DNA from: a virus
IMG/VR virus record: IMGVR_UViG_3300025109_000038
Coordinates: 1 to 33,471 of that record
DNA: 33,471 nucleotides
Direction: 5' to 3' (one strand)
The translations under genes were made by a program, and so were the position numbers. How positions within the stretch are numbered: position 1 is the first letter of the stretch; the number at the start of each line of letters is the position of its first letter. The notes under the pieces were generated by a model, which saw only the letters and a program-made list of their open reading frames with translations, ran no database searches and had not been told where the DNA came from. Of the stretch, positions 5,835 to 11,914 are shown piece by piece.

Positions 5835-6077
5835 TCAGTAGTCGTAGCCGTCAATCGGCCCGTCTTCGTATGAGTCAAGGTCGGAGAGTGAGAGGTCCGA
5901 GACCGCCTCGACTATCTCAGCCTTGCCTGCGCGGCGCTCCACAGTCTCGTGTGCCTTCTCGACACGCGCCGCCGTCCGAGCCCAGCGACCCGACCGACCA
6001 CCGCCGTGACGACGACCCTCATACTTCTTGCCGTTCGCGTTGCCGCCTCTGCGGTGGGTGCCTTTGGCTCTGTTCAT
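5835..6077 (-). CDS. Small bipolar (basic then acidic) protein
   Basis: Encodes 80 aa starting MNRAKGTHRRGGNANGKK. The first half is strongly basic (Arg, Lys, Gly, with GGGRSGRWARTAARVEKAH), the second acidic (SDLSLSDLDSYEDGPIDGYDY). The basic half could bind nucleic acid; the acidic tail resembles protein-binding tails. No family recognised. Linker B precedes the ATG. Confidence 0.65.
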   Translation of the reverse strand: MNRAKGTHRRGGNANGKKYEGRRHGGGRSGRWARTAARVEKAHETVERRAGKAEIVEAVSDLSLSDLDSYEDGPIDGYDY

Positions 6078-6097
6078 GATGGGCTCCAGGGTCAGGG

Positions 6098-6196
6098 TTA
6101 CTGTCGCTCGATGCTGTGGAAGACCATCGGCGCGATGAGAAACGCGAGGGGAATGTAGCAGGCGAGCGGGGCAAGGTTGGTGATGAGGTCAATCAC
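6098..6196 (-). CDS. 32-aa single-span membrane peptide, GTG start
   Basis: Reads MIDLITNLAPLACYIPLAFL followed by IAPMVFHSIERQ. Residues about 8 to 26 form one hydrophobic span with no charge. The start is GTG, supported by the linker CACCCCTGGAGCCATC directly before it, at the same spacing as the other array B genes. The stop is followed at once by the next linker. Very small phage membrane peptides often act on host membranes or on other phages, but the role here is unknown. Confidence 0.6.
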   Translation of the reverse strand: MIDLITNLAPLACYIPLAFLIAPMVFHSIERQ

Positions 6197-6217
6197 GATG
6201 GCTCCAGGGGTGAGGGT

Positions 6218-6442
6218 TCAGAGGAGGTTCTGCCAGTTGTTCGTTCGGGTCATGAATGACTCAAGCTGTTGCAGTAGTCCATTCGCGTGCATCAGCTTGG
6301 CGTCGAGCAGGCGATTCTCTTTCTCCAGTTGGCGCACTTTGGCCAAAAGCTCATCGCGTTCTTTCCGAAACGTTGCGGATGCTGCCCTGTGGTAGTCGTT
6401 CCATAAGGCGAGGCGTTGGTGCAGATTTTCGATGGTGGGCAT
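6218..6442 (-). CDS. Small coiled-coil protein
   Basis: Encodes 74 aa starting MPTIENLHQRLALWNDYH. A long helix with leucine heptads runs from about residue 20 to 65 (RKERDELLAKVRQLEKENR, then LLDAKLMHANGLLQQLESF), a clear coiled coil. Start chosen by the CCTGGAGCCCATC linker rather than a reading 47 codons longer, which would overlap the upstream gene. Likely dimeric; possibly a regulator or an inhibitor of a host complex, but nothing shows which. Confidence 0.7.
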   Translation of the reverse strand: MPTIENLHQRLALWNDYHRAASATFRKERDELLAKVRQLEKENRLLDAKLMHANGLLQQLESFMTRTNNWQNLL

Positions 6443-6464
6443 GATGGGCTCCAGGGTGATGGGT

Positions 6465-6644
6465 TCAGCGGGACCAGGCGATACGCCCGAACCGCGAGAG
6501 GATGTGGGCACGGCTCCAGACTGACCAGACCTTGCGGTCGAGGCCAGACACCTCGTCCAGCCAGACCCAGAGGTCATCCTCAAGGGTGCCGCCTTGGGCG
6601 ACCTTGCCGGTGCGGGTGTTCACGACGTAGAGGCGGTACTTCAT
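6465..6644 (-). CDS. 59-aa Trp-rich protein, unknown function
   Basis: Encodes 59 aa starting MKYRLYVVNTRTGKV and ending FGRIAWSR. It has a beta N-terminus, an acidic Trp-rich middle (LEDDLWVWLDEVSG) and a basic Trp-rich end (DRKVWSVWSRAHIL). The N-terminal pattern (MKYRLYVVNT) resembles those of the small genes at 7302 (MKYTFVIFTD) and 7615 (MNTYIVFWTY), so the three may be diverged relatives. Linker B precedes its ATG and its stop merges with the next linker. Confidence 0.65.
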   Translation of the reverse strand: MKYRLYVVNTRTGKVAQGGTLEDDLWVWLDEVSGLDRKVWSVWSRAHILSRFGRIAWSR

Positions 6645-6667
6645 GATGGGCTCCAGGGTGTGAGGGT

Positions 6668-6904
6668 TTAGGCGAGGGTGTATTCCCCAGCAGTACCAGT
6701 GAGAAGGAAGGAAGCGGCTGTGTCAGCATCCTGTAGGGATGCCGGTGAGCCGTCGCTGTTGACCAGCAGGTAGACTCGGCGGGTGTCCCGCCAGCCGGGG
6801 ACGTTCACCGCATCGACTGCAAGGTAGGTCTGCTGGGGGTCGAGGACGATGCCTGTACCGAGTAGCTTGAAGGCTTGGGTTGGCTTGACTTTGAAGGGGG
6901 ACAT
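6668..6904 (-). CDS. Small beta-rich protein, unknown function
   Basis: Encodes 78 aa starting MSPFKVKPTQAFKLLGTG. Beta-rich with TYLAVDAVNVPGW and RRVYLLVNSDGS, and a Ser/Thr/Ala-rich end. No motif recognised. The start is set by a diverged linker (CCGGAGCCCACT) and avoids a longer reading through the palindromic region upstream. First gene of array B, immediately below a possible operator at 6924..6942. Confidence 0.65.
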   Translation of the reverse strand: MSPFKVKPTQAFKLLGTGIVLDPQQTYLAVDAVNVPGWRDTRRVYLLVNSDGSPASLQDADTAASFLLTGTAGEYTLA

Positions 6905-6923
6905 AGTGGGCTCCGGGGTGGAC

Positions 6924-6942
6924 TGTATGGCGTAGCCATACA
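6924..6942. promoter_or_regulatory. Palindrome, candidate operator at the head of array B
   Basis: TGTATGGC (6924..6931) and GCCATACA (6935..6942) are perfect 8-base inverted arms around GTA. A second stem, ACAATC/GATTGT (6940..6945, 6953..6958), overlaps it. On the minus strand a TTTACA-like box (about 6955..6960) with poor -10 spacing lies here, so a repressor-controlled promoter is possible but unproven. Confidence 0.4.
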
Positions 6943-7206
6943 ATCGGTGAGGGATTGTAAAGAGGTAAGCGGGGAGACGCCCGCCGCACCTCGCTCGCCC
7001 CGTTCCCACAGGGTGACGCATCCGGCGATATGCCAGGGGCAAGGCGGGATATGGGCGGCTGAGTCGGTGAGGTTTAGGGCTGCCTGTGGGTCATCGGCTG
7101 GGCCGAATCGGGCGGTGCCTGACCACTGCGGGGCTGCCTTTGCCCCACCCGCTGGCCGATATCCCAGGGGGGAGCGGCACAACGGGGGAGCGGTGAGGGT
7201 TGGACG
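6943..7206. other. Gene-free stretch with degenerate linker-like repeats
   Basis: No convincing gene. CGGTGAGG occurs at 6945..6952, 7065..7072 and 7191..7198, about 120 bases apart. Read leftward, CCTCACCG resembles the first part of linker B. Related CCTGGgATATCGgCC and CCTGGcATATCGcCG segments follow the two upstream copies. These could be decayed cassettes. Minus-strand readings across it lack ribosome-binding sites. Confidence 0.35.
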
Positions 7207-7302
7207 TTAGCTACGTGGCAGCCGGGTGGTGCGTTCGCGGGGGACGGACCCGGAGCGGACCCGCCCGTCGTAGTCGGTGAAGATGACGAAGGTGTACTTC
7301 AT
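7207..7302 (-). CDS. 31-aa basic peptide, possible truncated relative of neighbours
   Basis: Reads MKYTFVIFTDYDGRVRSGS followed by VPRERTTRLPRS. The leader CAACAGCAGGATTCAAC is a diverged family A linker. The N-terminal strand resembles those of the 7430..7615 and 6465..6644 products, but the protein stops early, so it may be a truncated copy or a genuine micropeptide. The coding potential is small; the call rests mainly on the leader and the similarity of its start. Confidence 0.45.
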   Translation of the reverse strand: MKYTFVIFTDYDGRVRSGSVPRERTTRLPRS

Positions 7303-7344
7303 GTTGAATCCTGCTGTTGGGGTTGACGTGTAAAGGGTTCGCCT

Positions 7345-7371
7345 CAACAGCGGGGCTCACCCCTCCTGTTG
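7345..7371 (-). other. Hairpin burying a linker-like ribosome-binding site
   Basis: CAACAG (7345..7350) and CTGTTG (7366..7371) pair, with an inner GGGG/CCCC stem around a 4-base loop. On the leftward strand the hairpin contains CAACAGGAGGGG, a family A linker core, which the stem would hide. It lies between the genes at 7430 and 7302. Confidence 0.4.
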
Positions 7372-7429
7372 CACAGGGGGAGCCCGGCTGGAGGCTATGT
7401 GCGGCGGGGGATACGCTCCCCCGTGGCGG

Positions 7430-7615
7430 TTAGTCGGCGCGCTCGCCGTTGTGGACGAGCCCCCCCCCTACCTCGAAGACGAGGAAGCGAACGCCTGGCC
7501 GGGAGTGGAACGGGAAGGCCTTTCGGATGGCGTCCTGTGGGTCGGCGGCCTTGACCGTGCGCGGGTCGTCGGCGGAGTTGGCGCTGTAGGTCCAGAAGAC
7601 GATGTATGTGTTCAT
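7430..7615 (-). CDS. 61-aa small alpha/beta protein
   Basis: Encodes 61 aa: MNTYIVFWTYSANSADDP, then RTVKAADPQDAIRKAF, then RPGVRFLVFEVGG. The strand-loop-helix-strand order and the A-x2-A-x2-AI helix resemble small phage proteins of unknown role. The ATG overlaps the TGA of the upstream gene (ATGA at 7612..7615), with GAGGTGGCAGC as ribosome-binding site inside that gene, so the pair is translationally coupled. Confidence 0.7.
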   Translation of the reverse strand: MNTYIVFWTYSANSADDPRTVKAADPQDAIRKAFPFHSRPGVRFLVFEVGGGLVHNGERAD

Positions 7616-7875
7616 GCTGCCACCTCGGTCCACTGGCGGATGGCTTCGAGTGCGCCCCAGGTTTGGCCCAGCGGGGTGACCTCGACACGGATGTAGTCGG
7701 CTGTGTCGATCTCCAGGGTCGGGATGGCTGCGAGCAGGATGGGCTTGCCGTGTGGGATGTAGCCCTGCGATGCCAGTCGAGAGGCGACCTTGAGGGCAGC
7801 GTGCTGGGGGGATACGGCATCGGCGGTGGATTCGATTGCGAAGGGGATGGAGCCGGTGTAGACGGTGTAGTTCAT
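7612..7875 (-). CDS. Small protein, unknown function
   Basis: Encodes 87 aa starting MNYTVYTGSIPFAIES. A helix (PQHAALKVASRLASQG) lies between strands (KPILLAAIPTLEID, YIRVEVTPLG), a plausible alpha/beta fold. The leader CCAACAGGACCCAAC belongs to linker family A, though this gene is upstream of array B. It is the first leftward gene after the structured 7.9 to 8.9 kb gap. No promoter box could be pinned down for it. Confidence 0.7.
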   Translation of the reverse strand: MNYTVYTGSIPFAIESTADAVSPQHAALKVASRLASQGYIPHGKPILLAAIPTLEIDTADYIRVEVTPLGQTWGALEAIRQWTEVAA

Positions 7876-8880
7876 GTTGGGTCCTGTTGGTTGGTTTCGG
7901 CCCTGCTGGGCCATCATCAGGGGGCGAGCATCACGCCCCGACCATTCGTCCCCCCGCCTACCTGCACTGGCGGCGGGGGCCGCTTATCTCACCTCACCGG
8001 GCCATGGCCTCGGTGTGGGGTCGCTTCCGCTACGCGGTAAGGCTGCGACTTGCCTGCCTCTCAGTCTATTACTGTCCGCCTGAGAACTGCGGACCACAGG
8101 TGACTCAATCCATCGGAGAGCCGGGCCGTTCCTCTGGCGCGGGGGGCGAACCCCCCACCCTGTTTGCCAGAGCAGTGAGACCGGCGCGGCTTGCGCGTTG
8201 CCGGGTGTTTCCACTGGACGGGCCTCTCTTTCGCTCAGGTGCGGTCTACCGGATCGCCCCGTTCACTTGCTCACCTTCGAGCCCCACCATGGTGGGCCAC
8301 TCTCGAAGGGCGTTTCGGATATCGGGGGTCCCCCCCCGCGGTACCGTCGCGCTGTTATTGCGGTCGAACTTGATTGTTCCGGTGGCTCGGCTCGCCCCTA
8401 TATATAGGGGGTCATCGCTTCGCTGTTTGCACCCTGCTACTCAGGTTGCCGTCCATCTCTTCATCCGCTGCCATCGTTTCGGCTGTCGTCGGGGTCGACT
8501 CAGTGTCACCATGCTTTGCTGCATCTCCCCCTCTTTGGCGGGGCAGGGGCTGGAGTGGCCTATCTCCGGGGGCGGGGCTCCCGACGACCTCTTCAGCCTG
8601 CTGGCAGTAGTCTTGTCTCTTCACTGAGTCTCACGACTCCGGGGGTATCCCCCGATGGGTGAGCGGTTCGCAAACGCGGTGTCAAGGAGCGGGGTGTCAG
8701 TGGCTCAGTGCCGCCGACAACCAGAAGTGAATCACCGATTGCCCGGCGGCAACCACTCATTTTTATCAGACCCCAAAATAGCACCCCCCAATCTGGGGAT
8801 TGTCACCGTTGAACCTTGTTTTTCGTCGACCAAAAAAAAATCACCATCAGTGGTCAGGCATGCGGTCAGGCAAAGAAGGG
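7876..8880. other. Structured gene-free region of about 1 kb
   Basis: No reading frame here has a ribosome-binding site or protein-like composition. Inverted repeats are dense: GGGGCG/CGCCCC (7921..7939), CCCCCGCC/GGCGGGGG (7951..7979), a CACCGGGCC stem (7995..8015), GTCCGC/GCGGAC (8074..8094), CCGGC/GCCGG (8181..8204) and G6-CGAA-C6 (8141..8156). There is also CCTTCGAG/CTCGAAGG enclosing a CCCACCATGGTGGG palindrome (8274..8309), the palindrome CCCCTATATATAGGGG (8395..8410) and CGGGGG/CCCCCG (8640..8654). A T9 run on the minus strand lies at about 8827..8836. It may encode a large structured RNA or be a replication/packaging site. Confidence 0.45.
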
Positions 8881-8909
8881 TTGACCCCCCCTTCCCTCGT
8901 GTCTACTGT
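8881..8909 (+). promoter_or_regulatory. Promoter producing a leaderless mRNA for the 8916 gene
   Basis: TTGACC (8881..8886), 17 bases, TACTGT (8904..8909), then 6 bases and ATG. Transcription would begin at or within a base or two of the A of the start codon. No Shine-Dalgarno sequence precedes the ATG. The same geometry occurs at 17564..17592. Confidence 0.6.
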
Positions 8910-8915
8910 CTTGGC

Positions 8916-9317
8916 ATGGAAGCAGTCCTCGCCTTCTCGAACCTCTCCGCAGCCGCCCCCCGGCAGCGGGCCCGGTGTGTCCGCACCGGTCGGTTCGTCG
9001 CATGGTCGCGGGCTGCCGCCCTTCGTTCCCCTGCCGCCCCTGCGGTGGTGGTCCTGGCCCCCGCCCCTGCGGTGGTGGTCGAGACCCCCGCCCCCGTGGT
9101 GGTGGTCCCCGTGGTGGGCACCGCCCCCGTGGTGGGCACCGCGTCTCCTCTCCGCGCCATCGCCCGCGTGGCCTCCACCGTGGCCCGCGTGGCCAGCCGG
9201 GTGGGTGGCTGGGTGGCCAGCCTGGCCCGCCGGGTCGTGGCGGTCATCGCCCCCCCCGTGGGTGGTCGGGATCAGGAAGAACGCGCGAGCACCCCGACCA
9301 GGGGGTGGACCGTGTGA
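8916..9317 (+). CDS. Ala/Val/Pro-rich low-complexity protein, leaderless
   Basis: Encodes 133 aa starting MEAVLAFSNLSAAAPRQ. After a basic segment (RARCVRTGRFVAWSRAAALR) comes a Pro-Ala-Val repeat region (residues about 45 to 80, with AVVVLAPAPAVVVETPAP) and then helices rich in Ala, Val and Arg (ARVASTVARVASRVGGWVAS, LARRVVAVIAPPVGG). It could be amphipathic or membrane-associated. The leftward frame over the same bases gives a His/Gly-rich string that looks artefactual. The start is chosen because a TTGACC-N17-TACTGT promoter ends 6 bases upstream. Function unknown; it is the only gene between the two structured regions. Confidence 0.5.
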   Translation: MEAVLAFSNLSAAAPRQRARCVRTGRFVAWSRAAALRSPAAPAVVVLAPAPAVVVETPAPVVVVPVVGTAPVVGTASPLRAIARVASTVARVASRVGGWVASLARRVVAVIAPPVGGRDQEERASTPTRGWTV

Positions 9318-9619
9318 CGCCCACCGCCAGCGGTCCACCGGACCACCGAGCCACCCTCAGTCCCCCCTGGGGACTGGGAGGAAGGCCCCCCCCTCTGCTC
9401 TGACGGCGGCGGGATGGGGGTGCTGGGGCTGGCCGGAGCCCCAGGGGCTCCGGGGGGCGCTGCGGCAAGCCGCAGCGCGGCGCAGCGCGGCGACACCCCC
9501 CCCTGTTCTAAAAGATATATAGATATATATAGATATATATATGTGTGTGTGGTGAATATAGATGTTGCGCAATACCGTAAAGATTGTTCGTTGAAAGTGG
9601 CTCTTTTGGTGTTGGGGGC
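9318..9619. other. Palindromes plus AT-rich microsatellite, origin-like region
   Basis: No gene seen. Strong inverted repeats: GGTCC/GGACC (9332..9344), CAGTCCCC/GGGGACTG (9358..9376), CCGGAGCCCC/GGGGCTCCGG with one central base (9433..9453), and a 10-base-arm repeat centred on AA with core GCTGCGGC/GCCGCAGC (9457..9478). GCAGCGCGGC is tandemly repeated at 9472..9491. An AT microsatellite of GATATATA units, ending in GTGTGTGT, follows at 9511..9552. Strong stems beside an easily melted tract are typical of origins; no T tracts mark the stems as terminators. Confidence 0.45.
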
Positions 9620-9648
9620 TTGAACCTTTGCTGCTTGGGGTATAGGAT
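9620..9648 (+). promoter_or_regulatory. Candidate promoter for the 9670 gene
   Basis: TTGAAC (9620..9625), 17 bases, TAGGAT (9643..9648). The boxes match four or five of six positions each. The start GTG at 9670 would be about 15 bases from the predicted transcript start. Confidence 0.45.
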
Positions 9649-9669
9649 GTCGGTCTTGGGGGTTACAGC

Positions 9670-10641
9670 GTGAGGGAGTTGGCAGACAACATCTGTTTGG
9701 GGCGGTTCTACCCAAGAGAGGGTGTTCCGGGTGTTTTATCGGTCCCAGTGGAAGATGAAGATGTAATTGCGAAGTACAGGGCCGTAGCGTCGATAGGTCC
9801 ACGTGATAGTGTGAGCTTCTTTCGGTTGACGGTGGTTCCAGACAAAGCGGGTAGCTGGCTGTTGTCTGGTGATGTTGTTTGCGTCTACGGGGAATTGGAT
9901 GAGGTGTTGCTGGATGTGATTCGGCCAAACGCGACATCTACGTACATCTGGAACAATAAGTGGTCGAGGGTAGATGAGGTCGATCTTGAGCGTACTCGTG
10001 GTGAGTCGATTGAGTACCATAAGTGGTCTTTTTCCCGTACAGACACTCAGTTGACGATGGTTGACCCATATGGTCGCGCTGCTGTCATACGCGTGCAGCC
10101 CAAGCGGCTTACTCGTCTATTCAAGAGCTTTTCGTCCATTGTTCCACGCACCGGGCATGAGATTCAGCGCCATTTACGACTAAGCCCTGAAGTTCAGCGT
10201 GCTGGTGAGTTTGTACTGCGTTTATTCCATGGGCAGATGCTAAAAGCAGGGCCAAGTGTGGATGGCTCGCTGTACACCAAGTTTCGCAGCATGGCTCAGT
10301 CTATGTACGACCAGAGTTATCGATGTGCGCATCTGTTGCCTGATGCTGATTGTCTGCGCATCCATTTCAGCAACTACAGCCATAAGCGAAAGCCTTGTTG
10401 GGACTTCATTGACTTATGCAAGTCGATCTATGCTCAGGATCAGAAAGTGCTACCAAGGCCGCTTCGTTTGATGGCAGCGAAGCACTACCACATCAAATGG
10501 GTGCGTTTGACGCCTAAGGAGTGGGAGGATTGCCTTGTTTTCTGGTTTGAGCGTCATGACGGTCCTTGGAATGAGCCATTTGGCATGTCCATGATTGATT
10601 TGTCTGATGTTGGCTACAAACGCTGGGCGTACAAGAACTAA
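9670..10641 (+). CDS. 323-aa protein, unknown function (first gene of the rightward region)
   Basis: Encodes 323 aa with a GTG start (MRELADNICLGRFYPREG), the ribosome-binding site being only a weak GGGGG. The N-terminal half is beta-rich and acidic (VPVEDEDVIAKYRAVASIG, SWLLSGDVVCVYGELDEV). The C-terminal half is helical and basic, rich in His, Trp and Cys (SYRCAHLLPDADCLRIHF, HKRKPCWDFIDLCKSIYAQ). No family recognised. It ends in a TAATG overlap with the next gene. Being grouped with a RusA-like resolvase makes a replication or recombination role plausible, but unproven. Codons often end in T, unlike the leftward genes. Confidence 0.65.
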   Translation: MRELADNICLGRFYPREGVPGVLSVPVEDEDVIAKYRAVASIGPRDSVSFFRLTVVPDKAGSWLLSGDVVCVYGELDEVLLDVIRPNATSTYIWNNKWSRVDEVDLERTRGESIEYHKWSFSRTDTQLTMVDPYGRAAVIRVQPKRLTRLFKSFSSIVPRTGHEIQRHLRLSPEVQRAGEFVLRLFHGQMLKAGPSVDGSLYTKFRSMAQSMYDQSYRCAHLLPDADCLRIHFSNYSHKRKPCWDFIDLCKSIYAQDQKVLPRPLRLMAAKHYHIKWVRLTPKEWEDCLVFWFERHDGPWNEPFGMSMIDLSDVGYKRWAYKN

Positions 10642-10961
10642 TGGAAGTTTTAGCTCGTCGTGCTCAGCATCAGCTACGGATGGTGTTGGGCGAGTGGTAT
10701 TCGTGGCTATCGAGCCATTCCTTGCGTGAAATGGACTGGATGCAGGTTCCTTGGTGGGCAAAGCAGCTTCCTGGCCGACTTGACATACCTTGGGCTCTAC
10801 ACGACCTGAATGTTTACTACGACAACCAGTTCATGGTTAAAAGGCTGTACATCATCGTAGATGAAGCCTACCTGAACGCAAAAGACCTTGATGGTGTGCC
10901 CGACATGACTAAGTTGCATGAGACAGTCACAGCGCTATACGAAGCGAGCCAAAATGCCTAA
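10641..10961 (+). CDS. 106-aa protein, unknown function
   Basis: Encodes 106 aa starting MEVLARRAQHQLRMVLGEW. Helical with many Trp, Tyr and Leu residues (WYSWLSSHSLREMDWMQVPW). Its second half has LNVYYDNQFMVKRLYIIVDEAYL and an acidic helix. Starts in a TAATG overlap with the gene before and ends overlapping the RusA-like start by 8 bases, so translation of the three is coupled. No motif recognised. Confidence 0.65.
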   Translation: MEVLARRAQHQLRMVLGEWYSWLSSHSLREMDWMQVPWWAKQLPGRLDIPWALHDLNVYYDNQFMVKRLYIIVDEAYLNAKDLDGVPDMTKLHETVTALYEASQNA

Positions 10962-11475
10962 TTTCCCATTCTTTGCAGTGATTCCTGGTGCTCCGATAGG
11001 AAAGGGGCGTGGGCGGGCTGCTGTTGTTGGTGGGCATGCGCGTATCTACACGCCGAAGCGTACAGCGGAGTGGGAGCGTGGAACGGCGTTTGTTTTACGT
11101 TCGCTTTGGAAGAGCACGCCGTTTGACGGGCCTGTAGAGGTTCGATTGCTTGCAGCAGCGCCAAGACCGAAGCGATTGATGCGTAAGAAGGATCCTGGTG
11201 GGCTTATCTGGAAGCCTAAGACTCCAGATGCAGACAACATAGAGAAATGTACATGGGATGCGATTGTGATGGCAGGAATCATCAGGGATGACTGCTTGGT
11301 AGTTAAGAGCGAATGTCAGGACTGCTATGCAGAGAAAGACGGCATTCCTCGCATTGAGATTATGATTAGACCGATAAACTGTGAGCCGAAGTCCTTCATT
11401 CCGAAGGGCCAGGCATTAAGAGGGGTGAATAGTGATTTGGATGATGATGGTGATTGGGATGTCTCATGCTTTTAG
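10954..11475 (+). CDS. rusA: RusA-like Holliday junction resolvase
   Basis: Encodes 173 aa starting MPNFPFFAVIPGAPIGKGRG. The RusA signature is clear: KPDxDN-type motif KTPDADNIEK with D92, D94, N95 and K98, then a WDAIVMAGIIRDDCLVV segment with D102, D112 and D113, and K119. RusA enzymes are small Mg-dependent dimers that cut four-way DNA junctions; in phages they resolve branched DNA before packaging. A basic region (about 69 to 79, APRPKRLMRKK) should contact DNA. The C-terminal extension after residue 145 ends acidic (NSDLDDDGDWDV). The longer upstream reading was rejected because it lies inside the previous gene without a ribosome-binding site. Confidence 0.85.
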   Translation: MPNFPFFAVIPGAPIGKGRGRAAVVGGHARIYTPKRTAEWERGTAFVLRSLWKSTPFDGPVEVRLLAAAPRPKRLMRKKDPGGLIWKPKTPDADNIEKCTWDAIVMAGIIRDDCLVVKSECQDCYAEKDGIPRIEIMIRPINCEPKSFIPKGQALRGVNSDLDDDGDWDVSCF

Positions 11476-11914
11476 CATCGAGCAGATTAACTACAGATGG
11501 CTAAGCCAGGCCAAGCAGAAGTCGATTGAGGCTGGTTGTGACCCGTTTTATGTAGACGAACTGTACAGGGGCGCTTCTCGTTCTCATTTTGAGGTCGATT
11601 GTCGTTGGTCAGACAAGCGGGCGTACATTTGGTGTCGTTCTGGTGCTGGCGATGACTTTGGCATCGAGTGCGGGTATTTGACGCGCTACCACGAGGCTGG
11701 GATGATGGACTTTGGTTTTGAGCGTGAGTTGCGCTACGAGGCGGCTGGCCGCAAGTGCTTGGTGCGCGATCTTGTTGAGGACTCGCATGGCGTGCATGAT
11801 CTTAGCGATTGGGCGGTTTACCGCTTCCGCTGTGCTGAAGACAGGTCTGCACGTGAGCGCTACGCACGTTGTTGGGTTGCCAGGGGTCGTCTTCACTGCG
11901 AGTTCTTGCAATAG
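11459..11914 (+). CDS. Cys-rich protein, unknown function
   Basis: Encodes 151 aa starting MSHAFSIEQINYRWLSQ, overlapping the end of the RusA-like gene by 17 bases. An alternative start 9 codons upstream gives a Met-rich, unlikely N-terminus. Contains seven cysteines, mostly beside aromatic or charged residues (FEVDCRWSDKRAYIWCRSG, GIECGYLTRYH, RYARCWVARGRLHCEFLQ), so metal binding is possible, but no standard CxxC finger is seen. It is the last gene before the terminator at 11974. Confidence 0.6.
   Translation: MSHAFSIEQINYRWLSQAKQKSIEAGCDPFYVDELYRGASRSHFEVDCRWSDKRAYIWCRSGAGDDFGIECGYLTRYHEAGMMDFGFERELRYEAAGRKCLVRDLVEDSHGVHDLSDWAVYRFRCAEDRSARERYARCWVARGRLHCEFLQ

Larger units (their letters stand above)
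5571..6930 (-). repeat. Linker family B: CCTGGAGCCCATCATG between small genes
   Basis: Near-identical leaders, ACCCTGACCCTGGAGCCCATC followed at once by ATG or GTG, precede starts at 5813, 6077, 6196 (GTG), 6442 and 6644, with a diverged copy at 6904 and a degenerate one at 5569. In most copies the stop codon of the upstream gene merges directly with the linker (TGAACCC or TAAACCC), so gene plus linker forms a modular unit with almost no other intergenic DNA. Confidence 0.8.

Noticed and set aside
6805-7182. Leftward frame covering the 6943..7206 gap
   Set aside because: Begins at TTG without a ribosome-binding site and overlaps the linker-supported gene 6668..6904 out of frame.
7836-8627. 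Rightward frame of 263 codons across the structured gap
   Set aside because: Arg, Ser, Pro and Cys-rich composition with no ribosome-binding site. It begins inside a real leftward gene and its codons follow the hairpins rather than a protein pattern.
8760-8840. Intrinsic terminator near the T9 run on the minus strand
   Set aside because: The adjacent stem has only about four paired bases and a mismatch, and no leftward gene needs it. The TTGCC/GGCAA stem at about 8738 is too far from its T run.
8847-9338. Leftward His/Gly-rich frame opposite the 8916 gene
   Set aside because: Repetitive GHHGG string is the mirror of the Val/Pro repeat. No linker or promoter on that strand.
9272-9937. Leftward 221-codon frame
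   Set aside because: Runs across the microsatellite and the start of the 9670 gene, without a ribosome-binding site.
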